Source of the DNA: Acidobacteriota bacterium
GTDB taxonomy: Bacteria > Acidobacteriota > Terriglobia > Terriglobales > Acidobacteriaceae
Assembly: GCA_021818585.1 (NCBI GenBank)
Contig: JAKATU010000056.1
Coordinates: 1-64,000 of the forward strand
Direction: 5' to 3'
DNA length: 64,000 bases
Numbering within the stretch: position 1 is the stretch's first letter; the number at the start of each line of letters is the position of its first letter. Under the pieces are notes generated by a model, which did no database searches, was not told the origin of the DNA, and worked only from the letters and a program-made list of their open reading frames with translations. Position numbers and translations under genes: made by a program. Shown here piece after piece: positions 42,429 to 51,979 of the stretch.

Positions 42429-43448
42429 ATGCGCTTTGAAGAGTTTGTATCGCTGGCCCCTTATACGACCTTTTGGATTGGAGGCCGGGCACGCTGGTTT
42501 GTCCGGGCCACAACCGAGAATGAACTTGCAGAAACTGTGGAGTTTGCGCGTGAGCGTGAGCTCCCTTTTTTTGTGCTGGGCGGCGGGAGCAATCTGCTGG
42601 TGAGCGACCACGGTTTTCCCGGAGTAGTGCTCCATGTGGAGTTGAAGGGCATTCGGCAGGATGGCGATTGCTTTGATGTCGCGGCGGGTGAGCCCTGGGA
42701 TGCGTTTGTGAACCATGCGGTAGAACGGAAATTCGCCGGGATCGAATGCCTGGCGGGAATTCCCGGCACCGTGGGCGCGACTCCAGTACAAAACGTGGGC
42801 GCTTATGGGCAGGAAGTGGCGGAGACGATTGTCTGCGTCCGCGCGCTGGATACGAAAACGAATCAGGTTGTCGATCTTGCCCAGGCGGAGTGCGAATTCG
42901 CTTATCGGCGGAGCATTTTTAACTCGACGGAGCGCGGGCGGTACATCGTGACGGCGGTGACTTACCGCCTGCAGGCAGCGGGTGAGCCGAACCTGGGTTA
43001 CGCGGATCTGCGACGGCGCTTCCCTGCTGATGCAAGGCCGTCACTGAGGGACGTGAGCGATGCGGTTCGCGAGATTCGGCATGCGAAAGGCATGCTGATA
43101 GTAGAAGGCGAGCCGGACTGCCGGAGCGCAGGGAGCTTCTTTAAGAATCCTGTAGTGAGCGCAGCGGATTATGCGCGGATTGCGGCTGAGGCGGCGGGAT
43201 CGGCGCCGTCGTACCCGGCGGGCGAGGGACAAGTGAAGCTGCCTGCGGCCTGGCTGGTAGAGCATGCCGGGTTTCCCAAGGGCTACACAATGGGGCGCGC
43301 CGGAATCTCCAGCAGGCATACGCTGGCGCTCATCAACCGCGGTGGCGCGACGGCAGACGATGTGTTGGCGCTCGCGGAACAGATTCGGACAAAGGTGCGG
43401 GAGAAATTTGGGGTGGAACTGGCGATGGAGCCGGTGCTGCTTGGATAG
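42429..43448 (+). CDS. murB: UDP-N-acetylenolpyruvoylglucosamine reductase
   Basis: FAD- and NADPH-dependent reductase that makes UDP-N-acetylmuramate for peptidoglycan. 339 residues. The FAD-binding part has LAPYTTFWIGGRA, then LGGGSNLLVSD, and the conserved CLAGIPGTVGATPVQNVGAYGQEV. The C-terminal domain carries the proton-donor motif SAGSFFKNPV and the final region HAGFPKGYTMGRAGISSRHTLALIN. The layout is the type I enzyme of Gram-negative bacteria. The other division/wall cluster genes are not nearby. It begins 44 bp after the glycosyltransferase gene, so the two may be co-transcribed; it is convergent with priA with 9 bp between. Confidence 0.97.
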   Translation: MRFEEFVSLAPYTTFWIGGRARWFVRATTENELAETVEFARERELPFFVLGGGSNLLVSDHGFPGVVLHVELKGIRQDGDCFDVAAGEPWDAFVNHAVERKFAGIECLAGIPGTVGATPVQNVGAYGQEVAETIVCVRALDTKTNQVVDLAQAECEFAYRRSIFNSTERGRYIVTAVTYRLQAAGEPNLGYADLRRRFPADARPSLRDVSDAVREIRHAKGMLIVEGEPDCRSAGSFFKNPVVSAADYARIAAEAAGSAPSYPAGEGQVKLPAAWLVEHAGFPKGYTMGRAGISSRHTLALINRGGATADDVLALAEQIRTKVREKFGVELAMEPVLLG

Positions 43449-43457
43449 CAACGGGAA

Positions 43458-45935
43458 CTACATCAGATGCACGGCGTCCACGTCGATGGTGAGGTTGCGC
43501 GGCGGGATACCGAGCTCTTCCGCATGATGACGCACCAGGCGCAGCACGCGCTGCAGCGACTGCCGCGATTGCGCCTTGAGCAGCAGGTGCATCCGGTGCA
43601 TGCGCTTGATGCGCGCTATGGGCGCGGTGGCGGGACCAAGGACGCGAACATCTTCAAACTCCGCAGCGTTGAACCAGCGCCCCAGAGCTGAGGCCCACGC
43701 GGTGAGCTGGCTGAAGTCTTCGCTTTGGAGCACGATGTTGGTGATGGCGGCAAAGGGCGGGTAGCGCATCCAGCGGCGGTACTTGATTTCGCGCTCGGCA
43801 AAGCCGTGGAAATCGTGGCGCTGGGCAGCCTCGATGGCGTAGTGCTCGGGATAGTAGGTTTGCACGATGACCTTGCCGGGCAGTTCTCCGCGACCGGCGC
43901 GACCGGCCACCTGCGTGAGGAGCTGGAATGTGCGCTCGGCGGCGCGAAAATCCGGCAGGCCGAGTGCGTGATCCGCGCCAACCACACCCACCAGCGTGAC
44001 ACCGTGAATGTCGTGGCCCTTGGCGATCATCTGTGTGCCTACAAGGAGATTGATTTCCCCGGCGTGGAGCTTTGCGAGCAGGCGCTCCATATCGTGACGT
44101 CCGCGCACGGTGTCGCGATCCATGCGGCCGATGCGCGCGGAAGGAAAAATCTCCTGCAGGCGCTCTTCGCCCTGTTGCGAACCTGCGCCCAGAAAATAGA
44201 GATGCTCGCTCTCGCACTTGGGACAGAGTTTGGGGATGGGTCTTTTGTAACCGCAATAGTGGCATTCCAGCCGCTGACCGGCGGGAGCGGGCTCATCGGG
44301 CCTGAGCACGGCCTTGTGGTAGGTGAGCGAGATGGAGCAGTTTTCGCACTGGAGCTTTTCTCCGCAGGCACGGCAGAGCACGACGAAGGAGTACCCGCGC
44401 CGGTTGAGGAGAACGATGGCCTGCTCGCTGCGGTCGAGCGCGGCCTGGGTCTGGTCGATCAGCGCGCGGGAGAATAGCTGCTCGGCGCCCGTCTCCTGGA
44501 ACTCGCGGCGCATGTCAATGAGTTCGACCTTCGGCATCGGCCGCTGGTGGACGCGCTCGTGCAGCTCGATGCGGGCGTACTTCCCTTCCGCGGCGTTGTG
44601 CCAGCTTTCCAGCGAGGGCGTGGCCGAACCCATGACGACAGTGGCTCCGGCGAGCTTGGCGCGCATCACGGCGGTATCACGCGCATGGTAGCGCGGCGTG
44701 GACTCCTGTTTATAGCTGCTGTCGTGTTCTTCGTCGACGAGGATGATTCCGAGATCTTCCACCGGAGCGAAGATGGCCGAGCGCGTGCCAACCACGACGC
44801 GAGCCTCGCGGCGGCGGATGCGGTGCCACTGCTCGGCACGCTCCTCCGGAAGCAACGCGGAGTGCAGCAGGGCGACTTCCTGACCGAAAGTGCGATGGAG
44901 CTGCGCCGCCATTTGCGGGGTGAGGCCGATTTCCGGTACGAGAAGGATCGAGGATTTGCCCTGCTGGAGTGCGTGCTGCATGGCGGCAAGATAGACGGCG
45001 GTCTTGCCCGATCCGGTGACGCCGTGCAGCAGATGCGGGCGAAAGCCACCCTCCTCCACCGCATCTGTGATCTGGGCGAGGGCTTTGACCTGCGAGGGGT
45101 TGAGCGTAAAGGCGGGTTGCCGGCGCAGAGTGAGACCGGAGACGAGGAACTCCGCGGGCTGATCTTCGACCACAACAAGGCCGCGACGGACGAGAGTGCC
45201 GAGCGTGGAGTCAGGCACTTCCAGCTCGCGCAACTGCTGGGCGGGAATGCCCGATGCGGCTCCGGCGAGTGCGGCGAGGATGGCCTGCTGATTGGCGTTG
45301 AGCTTTGGCAGGCGCGTTTCTCCATCGAGCGTTTGCGCAAGGCGGGCCACGCGGATGGTGCGGCGCGCGGGTCTCGCTTCTGCCTCGGTCTCTCGCGTGA
45401 GCCAGCGCTTGCGGAGCATGCCGCGCAGCAGGTCGGCGTTCGCTCCGGTTCTGGAACGGATGGTGGAGGCGCGTGCGGCATCGCCGGATTCAAGATAGTT
45501 GAGTACGGCGTACTCCTGATCCTGCTGCTCGGAGGTCAGGCGTGCGCGTCGCGAGGAGCCCTGCTGCGCTCCGGCGAAGAGCGCTTCGCGGCCCGTATCT
45601 GTGATGCGGAAAAGCACTTGGCGACGGACCTCCGCCATGAGCGGCAGCATGGTGCGCAGCACTTCGCCCACGGGCGCAAGGTAGTACTGCGAAATCCAGC
45701 GGGCGAGGTCCAGCAGTTGCGGCGAGAGCAGGCATTGCTCATCCATGACCATGAGCAGCGGCTTGGCTTCGACTGGAGGCGGCTCGTCGTGCAGGCGCAT
45801 GACGATGCCGGAGAGCTTTTCATTGCGAAACGGAACGAGAACGCGCGCGCCCACCTGCGGGATATGCTCGCCGGTGGCGTAGGTGAATACACGATCGAGG
45901 GGGACCGGCAGCGCAACGTCACAAAAAGCCGGCAT
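43458..45935 (-). CDS. priA: primosomal replication restart helicase
   Basis: PriA, an 825-residue DNA helicase that reloads the replisome at stalled forks. N-terminal 3' DNA-binding domain (residues 1 to about 110, starting ALPVPLDRVFTYATG), then Walker A GVTGSGKTAVYLA, DEEH box (VDEEHDSSYKQ), and the zinc knuckles CRACGEKLQCENC and CHYCGYKRPIPKLCPKC that distinguish PriA from other helicases. The helicase C-domain with IVLLNRRGYSFVVLC and VGVVGADHALGLPDFRAAER is complete. It is the last gene of the minus-strand run with coaBC and udg, as in Bacillus and other bacteria. It starts 5 bp after the udg stop. Confidence 0.97.
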   Translation of the reverse strand: MPAFCDVALPVPLDRVFTYATGEHIPQVGARVLVPFRNEKLSGIVMRLHDEPPPVEAKPLLMVMDEQCLLSPQLLDLARWISQYYLAPVGEVLRTMLPLMAEVRRQVLFRITDTGREALFAGAQQGSSRRARLTSEQQDQEYAVLNYLESGDAARASTIRSRTGANADLLRGMLRKRWLTRETEAEARPARRTIRVARLAQTLDGETRLPKLNANQQAILAALAGAASGIPAQQLRELEVPDSTLGTLVRRGLVVVEDQPAEFLVSGLTLRRQPAFTLNPSQVKALAQITDAVEEGGFRPHLLHGVTGSGKTAVYLAAMQHALQQGKSSILLVPEIGLTPQMAAQLHRTFGQEVALLHSALLPEERAEQWHRIRRREARVVVGTRSAIFAPVEDLGIILVDEEHDSSYKQESTPRYHARDTAVMRAKLAGATVVMGSATPSLESWHNAAEGKYARIELHERVHQRPMPKVELIDMRREFQETGAEQLFSRALIDQTQAALDRSEQAIVLLNRRGYSFVVLCRACGEKLQCENCSISLTYHKAVLRPDEPAPAGQRLECHYCGYKRPIPKLCPKCESEHLYFLGAGSQQGEERLQEIFPSARIGRMDRDTVRGRHDMERLLAKLHAGEINLLVGTQMIAKGHDIHGVTLVGVVGADHALGLPDFRAAERTFQLLTQVAGRAGRGELPGKVIVQTYYPEHYAIEAAQRHDFHGFAEREIKYRRWMRYPPFAAITNIVLQSEDFSQLTAWASALGRWFNAAEFEDVRVLGPATAPIARIKRMHRMHLLLKAQSRQSLQRVLRLVRHHAEELGIPPRNLTIDVDAVHLM

Positions 45936-45940
45936 GGGGA

Positions 45941-46774
45941 TCAGTCCCCTGCCGGTTTAGCGGGTTTGAGGCCGAGCTCGCGCATGGCGATCTGCAGATC
46001 GATCCATGCTTCCTTTTTCTGGCGCGGGTCACGGAGCAGGTAGGCCGGGTGATAAGTAACGATGAGCTTGCTGTTGTGCGCCATGTGAATGCGGCCGCGC
46101 AGCGAGGCGAGCGAGCTTTTGCTTTTCGGATCGAGTAGATAAGTGGCTGCCGTGGAACCGAGGGCGACAATCACTTCCGGCTGAATGATCTCGATCTGGC
46201 GAAAGAGGAATGTTGAGCAGGTGCTCGCTTCTTCCGGCTCCGGCGTGCGATTTTGCGGCGGACGGCACTTGACGATGTTGGCGATGTAGACCTGCTCCCG
46301 CTGGAGGCCCATGGCGTTGATCATGTTGTTGAGCAGTTGACCGGCGCGGCCCACAAACGGGAGTCCGTGCGCGTCTTCATCCGCGCCGGGGCCTTCGCCA
46401 ACGAACATAAGGCGCGTGTGCGGGTCACCGTCGCCAAAGACGATGTTGTGTCGGCCCTGAAAAGCGAGCGGGCAGCGGGTGCAGTCTCCGATTTCCTCGC
46501 GGAGCAACTGGAGCGCCTGGGCGCGTGGAATATCTCTGGGTGCGGCGGAGCGGGCGGCTCGCGAAGACAAATCGGAACTCTCGCTTTCTGTAACAGGTAT
46601 GGCTACATAAGGCTGTGCGGGCTCGGCGGCCTGCGGTTCCGCTGCGACCTCGACTATATCCGAGTCGGCAACAGGCTCGCCGCGACGGTAAAGGTCGTGG
46701 ACGCCGAGATCGCGATAGTAACGGAGCCGAGCTTCGACCGATGCCGCAACCTCGGGGTTGAGGCGCGTAGTCAT
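45941..46774 (-). CDS. family 4 uracil-DNA glycosylase
   Basis: A 277-residue UDG of the [4Fe-4S] type that removes uracil from DNA. Cluster cysteines are Cys98 and Cys101 (GDCTRCPL), one in VKCRPP and one in PEEASTC. The active-site motif is [21 protein letters not shown] (motif 1 GEGPG..E/D), with the C-terminal motif 2 HPAYLLRD. Residues 1-85 form a poorly conserved, charged region. The ATG overlaps the coaBC stop by 4 bp, so it is in the same operon. A repair enzyme between coaBC and priA is common in acidobacteria. Confidence 0.94.
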   Translation of the reverse strand: MTTRLNPEVAASVEARLRYYRDLGVHDLYRRGEPVADSDIVEVAAEPQAAEPAQPYVAIPVTESESSDLSSRAARSAAPRDIPRAQALQLLREEIGDCTRCPLAFQGRHNIVFGDGDPHTRLMFVGEGPGADEDAHGLPFVGRAGQLLNNMINAMGLQREQVYIANIVKCRPPQNRTPEPEEASTCSTFLFRQIEIIQPEVIVALGSTAATYLLDPKSKSSLASLRGRIHMAHNSKLIVTYHPAYLLRDPRQKKEAWIDLQIAMRELGLKPAKPAGD

Positions 46775-48003
46775 AAGCTCGTGGACTCCTCTGCGACGAT
46801 GAGGCGCTTGCGGCGTAATGCGAGGACTTCATCGAGAATGCGATGGGCAAGCTCGCGCTTGGTCATCTCCGGCATGTCAATCGCCGTGGTGCGGGTAAGA
46901 AAGGTAGCGGCGTTATTGTCGGAGTCAAAACCGATGCCTTCGCGCGAAATGTCATTCATCACGATGGCGTCCGCGCTCTTGCGCAGAAGCTTTTCGCGGC
47001 CCTGGTTGATGGCGTCCTCTGTTTCCGCGGCGAAGCCAATGACCAGAGCGCCGGCGGGTCTTTTGGAGGCGACTTCCGCAAGAATATCTTCCGTGGGCTC
47101 AAATTCCACGGTAAGCGGACCGGAGCGCTTCATCTTCTGGGCCTCGCGCACACGGGGACGATAGTCGGCCACGGCGGCCGCCTTGATGATGACGCTTGCG
47201 GTGGGCAGATGCTTCATGACGGCTGCACGCATTTCGCTTGTGGTAACGACGGGGATCATCTCCACGCCTGCGGGAACACGGAGAGCAGTGGGTGCGCTCA
47301 CGAGGATGACGCGCGCGCCGCGCCGCCTTGCAGCCTCAGCCAGGGCGTAGCCCATTTTGCCGCTGGAGCGGTTACCGAGAAAGCGAACGGGGTCAAGAGC
47401 TTCGCGGGTGCCTCCGGCGGTGACGAGGACGGTTTCTCCGGAGAGATCGTGCGCAAAACGCAGATGGTTGAGCACCTCGGCCACAATGGCCTCGGTGTCG
47501 GCAAGACGCCCATCGCCGGTCATGCCGCAGGCCAGGTATCCGCTGTCCGGAGGGACGATGGTGACGCCGCGCGACTCCAGCGTGGCGATATTCGCGCGCG
47601 TGGCGGGATGCTGCCACATGTTGACGTTCATGGCTGGAGCCACAATGACCGGGGCGGTCGTTGCCAGGTACATGGTGCTGAGAAAATCGTCCGCGATACC
47701 GTGGGCAAATTTGGCGAGCGTGTTGGCCGTGGCCGGGGCTACGACGAGCGCATCGGTCGTGATAGCAACGTCAATGTGCTCAATGGCGGAGGTGAGTTGC
47801 TCGGCCCCGGATTGCGGCTCGGTCCAGAGGCTGGTGAGGACTTTTTTTTCCGTGAGCGATGCAAAGGTGAGGGGCTGGACGAAGCGTTGGGCCGACTCGG
47901 TCATGACGACTTGCACGTCAAAAGCCTGCTTTTGCAGGGCACGAACCAATTCGGCGCTTTTGTAGGCCGAAATGCCGCCGCAGACGCCAACTGTGACTTT
48001 CAT
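46771..48003 (-). CDS. coaBC: bifunctional phosphopantothenoylcysteine decarboxylase/phosphopantothenate-cysteine ligase
   Basis: Makes 4'-phosphopantetheine for coenzyme A: the C-terminal CoaB domain joins cysteine to 4'-phosphopantothenate and the N-terminal CoaC domain decarboxylates the product. 410 residues. The decarboxylase domain binds FMN: GVCGGISAYKSAELV, APAMNVNMW (the PAMN-x-MW motif), and YLACGMTGDGRL with the catalytic Cys. The ligase domain begins VLVTAGGTREALDPVRFLGNRSSG and has KKAAVADYRP-like IKAAAVADYRPR. The start ATG 48003 follows AAGGATG-like sequence on the other strand (reads CATCCTTATG). It lies 57 bp after rpoZ with a strong hairpin between. Confidence 0.96.
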   Translation of the reverse strand: MKVTVGVCGGISAYKSAELVRALQKQAFDVQVVMTESAQRFVQPLTFASLTEKKVLTSLWTEPQSGAEQLTSAIEHIDVAITTDALVVAPATANTLAKFAHGIADDFLSTMYLATTAPVIVAPAMNVNMWQHPATRANIATLESRGVTIVPPDSGYLACGMTGDGRLADTEAIVAEVLNHLRFAHDLSGETVLVTAGGTREALDPVRFLGNRSSGKMGYALAEAARRRGARVILVSAPTALRVPAGVEMIPVVTTSEMRAAVMKHLPTASVIIKAAAVADYRPRVREAQKMKRSGPLTVEFEPTEDILAEVASKRPAGALVIGFAAETEDAINQGREKLLRKSADAIVMNDISREGIGFDSDNNAATFLTRTTAIDMPEMTKRELAHRILDEVLALRRKRLIVAEESTSL

Positions 48004-48017
48004 AAGGATGATTTTAC

Positions 48018-48042
48018 GCTGCCCGGACGGGGTCCGGGCAGC
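48018..48042 (-). terminator. perfect 11-bp stem-loop between rpoZ and coaBC, no U-tract
   Basis: GCTGCCCGGAC (48018-48028) pairs perfectly with GTCCGGGCAGC (48032-48042), with a 3-base loop. On the minus strand it is followed by GTAAAATC, so it is not a standard intrinsic terminator. It lies between two co-directional genes and may partly terminate or process the transcript, giving rpoZ and coaBC different levels. Confidence 0.5.
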
Positions 48043-48060
48043 ATGGCCAATAGGGTGAGC

Positions 48061-48294
48061 TTAGAAGTGAGGGGCGAAGCGCGGTACAGCGTCGGATTCA
48101 ATGTACGGCGTGGAGCGCTGCTTGCCGCGAACGTATCCGACGAGGCCTGCCTTGATCTCCTCCTGCGCTACTTTGTGCGGTTTACTCGTACGGCTTTTCA
48201 AAAGAGGCTGAGAACCCTGCTGCAACTGGCGTGCACGGCGGGCTGCGACCAAAACGTAACGATAATTGCTGTCAAATTCACGTTCCACTGCCAT
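48061..48294 (-). CDS. rpoZ: RNA polymerase omega subunit
   Basis: A 77-residue omega subunit, which helps RNA polymerase assembly. Sequence: MAVEREFDSNYRYVLVAARRARQLQQG, then KPHKVAQEEIKAGLVGY, matching the usual RFxLVxxAxxRAxQL and KPxxxAxEEI patterns. The frame is open to 48378, but the ATG at 48294 has GAGGTGG upstream and starts at the family's own start. It lies between gmk and coaBC, the standard gmk-rpoZ pairing. Confidence 0.93.
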   Translation of the reverse strand: MAVEREFDSNYRYVLVAARRARQLQQGSQPLLKSRTSKPHKVAQEEIKAGLVGYVRGKQRSTPYIESDAVPRFAPHF

Positions 48295-48404
48295 CCAGAT
48301 CCACCTCAAAACAAGCTCGTCGCATGAAGGGATAAAGCGACTTGGCCCATAATGCGGCGAAGCGAGGCGGCACGTCAACCAGGAAATGCCGAAATTTTGG
48401 CCGG

Positions 48405-49106
48405 CTACGAGGAAAAAACCACACCAAAGGCATCCAGCACCGGGCGGAGACGTTCCGCAGAGTGCGATACCCGGCAGCTTTCCGCAATGGCCAGGACTTT
48501 TTGGACACCCGGGCGGGTGAGGTCGTCGCCGTCGTGGAGATAGCGCTCCGCCTTGACGATGGCGGAGAGCTCATCGACGGCGCGCTCGAGAACATCGTTC
48601 ACAAGAACATATTTGTACTTGTGATAGTTCTCTATTTCATGCTGGGCCTTCGCGAGGCGGCGCTCGATCACTGAGTCTTCTACTTTGCCCTCTGCGCGGC
48701 TGCGGTTCGTGAGGCGCATCTTGAGCACATCCGGTGTGGGCGGCAGGATGAAGATGGAAATGGCCTCCGGAAGGCGCTCGCGGACCTGTTCTGCGCCTTG
48801 CACGTCGATGTCGAGCAGCAGATCGCGACCGTGCGCGAAGGACTCGCTGAGAGCCGAGCGGCCGGTGCCGTAGTAACTGCCAAAGACTTCGGCGTATTCC
48901 AGCAACTCATCTTCCGCGATCATGGCCTCAAAGCGCTCCCTCGGCACAAAGTGGTATTCGCGGCCATTCTCTTCTGAGCCGCGCGGAGCGCGGGTGGTGT
49001 AGGAGACAGAGAAGTCCAGATTCTTTTCAACCGAGCGCAGCTCATGCACGAGCGTGGATTTACCGGATCCGGAAGGGGCTGAAATGATGAAAAGAAGACC
49101 TGCCAA
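48405..49106 (-). CDS. gmk: guanylate kinase
   Basis: Phosphorylates GMP to GDP with ATP. 233 residues, somewhat longer than the usual 205 because of a C-terminal extension of about 40 residues (DDLTRPGVQKVLAIAESCRV onward). Walker A SAPSGSGKST near residue 10; GMP-binding SVSYTTRAPRGSEENGREYHF; LLLDIDVQGAEQV; lid region RLTNRSRAEGK. Start ATG at 49106 with AGG-rich sequence upstream (GTTTCAGGAG-like). In the run yicC-gmk-rpoZ. Confidence 0.96.
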   Translation of the reverse strand: MAGLLFIISAPSGSGKSTLVHELRSVEKNLDFSVSYTTRAPRGSEENGREYHFVPRERFEAMIAEDELLEYAEVFGSYYGTGRSALSESFAHGRDLLLDIDVQGAEQVRERLPEAISIFILPPTPDVLKMRLTNRSRAEGKVEDSVIERRLAKAQHEIENYHKYKYVLVNDVLERAVDELSAIVKAERYLHDGDDLTRPGVQKVLAIAESCRVSHSAERLRPVLDAFGVVFSS

Positions 49107-49153
49107 TCTGGTTCTATCTCCTGAGTAATTGCTTGATTTCCATGCCCTTGGTT

Positions 49154-50074
49154 TTACTGAAGATTCTGCACCTGTTCGCGCGCTTTTTCGATCTCAGATT
49201 TGATCGAAAGGCCGATTTCGGTAATCTGGGAGCCTTTTCCGGCAACGCCACTGGTCTTAGAGAGCAGTGTGTTGGCTTCGCGGTTCATCTCCTGGAGCAG
49301 GAAGTCGAGCTTTTTGCCAACTTCCCCGCCGGCATCGAGCAGGCCGTGGAAGTGCGCGATGTGCGCGCGCATGCGGACCAGCTCTTCTTCGATGCTGCTT
49401 CGCTCGGCCAGCATGGCGGCCTCCTGCAAAAGACGGCTTTCATCCACCGCGCCGCCGATCATCCTGGTCATGCGCTGCTGAAGTTTCTCGTAATAAGCCT
49501 GCTGCACATCTTCCCGGAAGACCGCAACCTGCTCGACGGCAGCGGCCAGGCGATTGAGGCCGGATTTCAAATCCATTCGGAGGGCCGCGCCCTCGTGCGT
49601 GCGCATGACGTTAAGCGCTTCCACAAGCGTGTCGATATGGGCGAGGACGGCAGCTTCGATGACCTCCGGCGCTTCTTCGGTGCGGGTTTCCTGGTTGATG
49701 ACGCCCGGCAGACGGAAGAACTCGTTGAGGTCAGGCTCGCCGGCAATGTTGAGTTCGGAGGCGGCAGCGCGAAAGGCATCGACATAAGCAGCGAGGCGCG
49801 CGCTGTCGTAGTCCACGCGATTGATGGTTGCACGGGAGAGGTTGAGCGTGAGGTCAACGTGGCCGCGGGCGATTTTTTCCTTAAGCACCTGGCGCAGTGT
49901 GATCTCCAGGCCGTCGAGCCCGTTGGGCAGGCGCAGATTGAGATCGAGGAATCGATGATTGACGCTCTTGATGGCGAGGTTGAAGGCAAGGCCTTCGGAG
50001 ACGGTTCCTTCCACGCGGGCGAATCCGGTCATGGACATTACAGGGGATGCGGCTGAAGACGGAGTTTCACTCAT
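49154..50074 (-). CDS. YicC-family endoribonuclease
   Basis: A 306-residue protein of the YicC/YloC family. YicC proteins act as endoribonucleases that help degrade small RNAs or mRNA. It begins with the usual SMTGFARVEG near residue 15, has the NLRLPNGLDGLE stretch (family N[LM]R[FL]P.) in the middle of the N-terminal domain, and the C-terminal signature KLDFLLQEMNREANTLLSKT. The first 13 residues (MSETPSSAASPVM) are a small extension. It overlaps the MsbA-like gene by 4 bp and precedes gmk by 47 bp, as in many bacteria. Confidence 0.93.
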   Translation of the reverse strand: MSETPSSAASPVMSMTGFARVEGTVSEGLAFNLAIKSVNHRFLDLNLRLPNGLDGLEITLRQVLKEKIARGHVDLTLNLSRATINRVDYDSARLAAYVDAFRAAASELNIAGEPDLNEFFRLPGVINQETRTEEAPEVIEAAVLAHIDTLVEALNVMRTHEGAALRMDLKSGLNRLAAAVEQVAVFREDVQQAYYEKLQQRMTRMIGGAVDESRLLQEAAMLAERSSIEEELVRMRAHIAHFHGLLDAGGEVGKKLDFLLQEMNREANTLLSKTSGVAGKGSQITEIGLSIKSEIEKAREQVQNLQ

Positions 50075-51927
50075 TCGGCGGCCTCACTGGCGGCAAGATC
50101 CAATGCGTTCAAGGGTTCAATGTTCATAAATTGTAACTTGTACAGTTTCTTGTAGGTGTGTGATGCGAGGAGCAGCTCTTCATGGCTGCCGATGGCGGTG
50201 ATTCGCCCAGCCTCGATGACAGCAATGCGATTTGCTCGGCGCACGGTGGAGAGCCGGTGCGCGATGACGATGCTGGTACGGTCGCGCATGAGGTTGGCGA
50301 GCGCGCTTTGTACGAGAGCTTCGCTTTCGGCGTCGAGCGCGGAGGTGGCTTCGTCCAGGATGAGGATGGGCGCGTTCTTGAGGATGGCGCGCGCGATGGC
50401 GAGGCGCTGGCGTTCGCCGCCGGAAAGCCGGAAACCTTTTTCGCCGATGACGGTGTCGTAACCCTCCGGCATGCGCTCGATGAAGTCGTGCGCCAGCGCC
50501 GCCTTCGCGGCCTGGTACACGCGCTCCAGTGGTATATCGGGCTGGCCGTAGGCAATGTTGTTGCGCACGGTGTCGTTGAAGAGGATAGTTTCCTGCGTAA
50601 CGGTAGCCACCTGATCGCGCAGCGATGCGAGGGTGATGTCGCGGAGATCGTGACCGTCGATGAGCACCCGGCCAGTGGTGACGTCAAAGAAGCGCGGAAT
50701 TAGATTGACGAGTGTGCTCTTCCCTGCTCCGCTGGGACCTACGAGCGCGACCACTTCGCCCCGGTGAATGGTGAGGTCAATGTCGTCGAGGACGTTCTTG
50801 ACGCCCTCTTCGTCCTGATACTTGAAGCCGATGTGGTCGAGAGTAATGGCCTGGTGGAACTCATCGAGAGCGACGGCGCCGGGCTTTTCCACGACGCGGT
50901 CTTCGGCGTCGATGAAGTCGAAGATGGCCTGCGAAGAGCCGACGGCCTGCTGGAAGCTGTTCCAGTAAACGGCGAAGCGGCGGATGGGATCGTAAAGCTT
51001 AAAGAGCGCAACGATCAGCGCGAGGAAGACACCCGGCTTCATGTTGTGGTGATTGATTTCAGCGTGCCCGAGGCGGAGCAGCAGCGCAATGGCGACGGCG
51101 CCGATGAGGTCCATGAGCGGCGAGCTGACGGCCTGCGCGCTGACGGTGCGCATGTTGGCGCGCAGCAGCCGCCGCGCCGCGCCGCGAAAGCGAACCAGCT
51201 CCCAGAACTCCATGTTGAAGGCCTTCACGATGCGGTTGCCGGTGATGGTTTCGTGAAGGATGTTCTGGATTTCTGCGAGCTTGTCCTGGCCCTTGCGTGT
51301 GGTTTTGCGCACGCCACGGCCAATGCGCCGCATCGACAGAAAGACGATGGGGATGAAGATGACGAGTATCCAGGCGAGTTCGCGACCGAGAGCGATGACC
51401 ACACCGATCATGAAGATGAGCGTGAAGAACTGCTGGAGAAAATCGGAAAGGATGGTGGACATCGAATACTGGACCAGTTCGATATCGTTGATCAGCGCGG
51501 AGAGCAGCGTTCCGGTGGCGTGCTTCTGGAAGAACGAAACGGAGCGCCGGAGGATGGCCTCGTAAAGATCGTCGCGGAGATCGGTGATGGTCCCGTAGCC
51601 GGCGTAGCTGGCGAGGAAGGTTCCGCCGTAGTCGCAGATGCCCTTGAAAAGAGTTGAGAGAACGAGGGCATAGGCGACGATGTTCCAGGAGTTGTGCAGG
51701 CCGGAAGGCACAAACTGCTGGAGGGTGATGTGCGGAAAAGCATTCGATATAAGTGGAATCTTCTGACGCGGGACGCCGCCGGGATGCAGCACGTCATCAA
51801 AGATGGGGCCCACGAGCAGGACGCGAATGGCGTCAAACAGTCCAACACCAGCGGCAAGCAAAACCGCGCCGAGGATCTGCAGCGTGTACCGCCGCGCGTA
51901 ATGAAGCAGCCGGAAAAGTCGATTCAT
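50071..51927 (-). CDS. MsbA-like ABC exporter
   Basis: A 618-residue half-transporter with six transmembrane helices (roughly residues 15-300) and an ATPase domain: Walker A GPSGAGKST, signature LSGGERQRLAIAR, Walker B ILILDEATSALD, H-loop IAHRLST. In length and sequence style it is like MsbA, which flips lipid A-core across the inner membrane. This fits its place directly after the lpt-rpoN-hpf-rapZ genes, since the Lpt machinery takes over the lipid that MsbA delivers. The lipid role is inferred from neighbours. The ATG overlap with yicC (4 bp) makes it co-translated. A separate exporter of this type lies at 26928-28814. Confidence 0.9.
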   Translation of the reverse strand: MNRLFRLLHYARRYTLQILGAVLLAAGVGLFDAIRVLLVGPIFDDVLHPGGVPRQKIPLISNAFPHITLQQFVPSGLHNSWNIVAYALVLSTLFKGICDYGGTFLASYAGYGTITDLRDDLYEAILRRSVSFFQKHATGTLLSALINDIELVQYSMSTILSDFLQQFFTLIFMIGVVIALGRELAWILVIFIPIVFLSMRRIGRGVRKTTRKGQDKLAEIQNILHETITGNRIVKAFNMEFWELVRFRGAARRLLRANMRTVSAQAVSSPLMDLIGAVAIALLLRLGHAEINHHNMKPGVFLALIVALFKLYDPIRRFAVYWNSFQQAVGSSQAIFDFIDAEDRVVEKPGAVALDEFHQAITLDHIGFKYQDEEGVKNVLDDIDLTIHRGEVVALVGPSGAGKSTLVNLIPRFFDVTTGRVLIDGHDLRDITLASLRDQVATVTQETILFNDTVRNNIAYGQPDIPLERVYQAAKAALAHDFIERMPEGYDTVIGEKGFRLSGGERQRLAIARAILKNAPILILDEATSALDAESEALVQSALANLMRDRTSIVIAHRLSTVRRANRIAVIEAGRITAIGSHEELLLASHTYKKLYKLQFMNIEPLNALDLAASEAAE

Positions 51928-51979
51928 GCGCCGGCCTTGTTAGAACCCATCCCGGTATTTTAGCTGTTCGAAGCCCGGC

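Noticed and set aside
46843-48327. Long plus-strand frame opposite coaBC and rpoZ
   Set aside because: Gly/Asp/His-rich translation typical of a shadow frame; the other strand has clear CoaBC and omega motifs.
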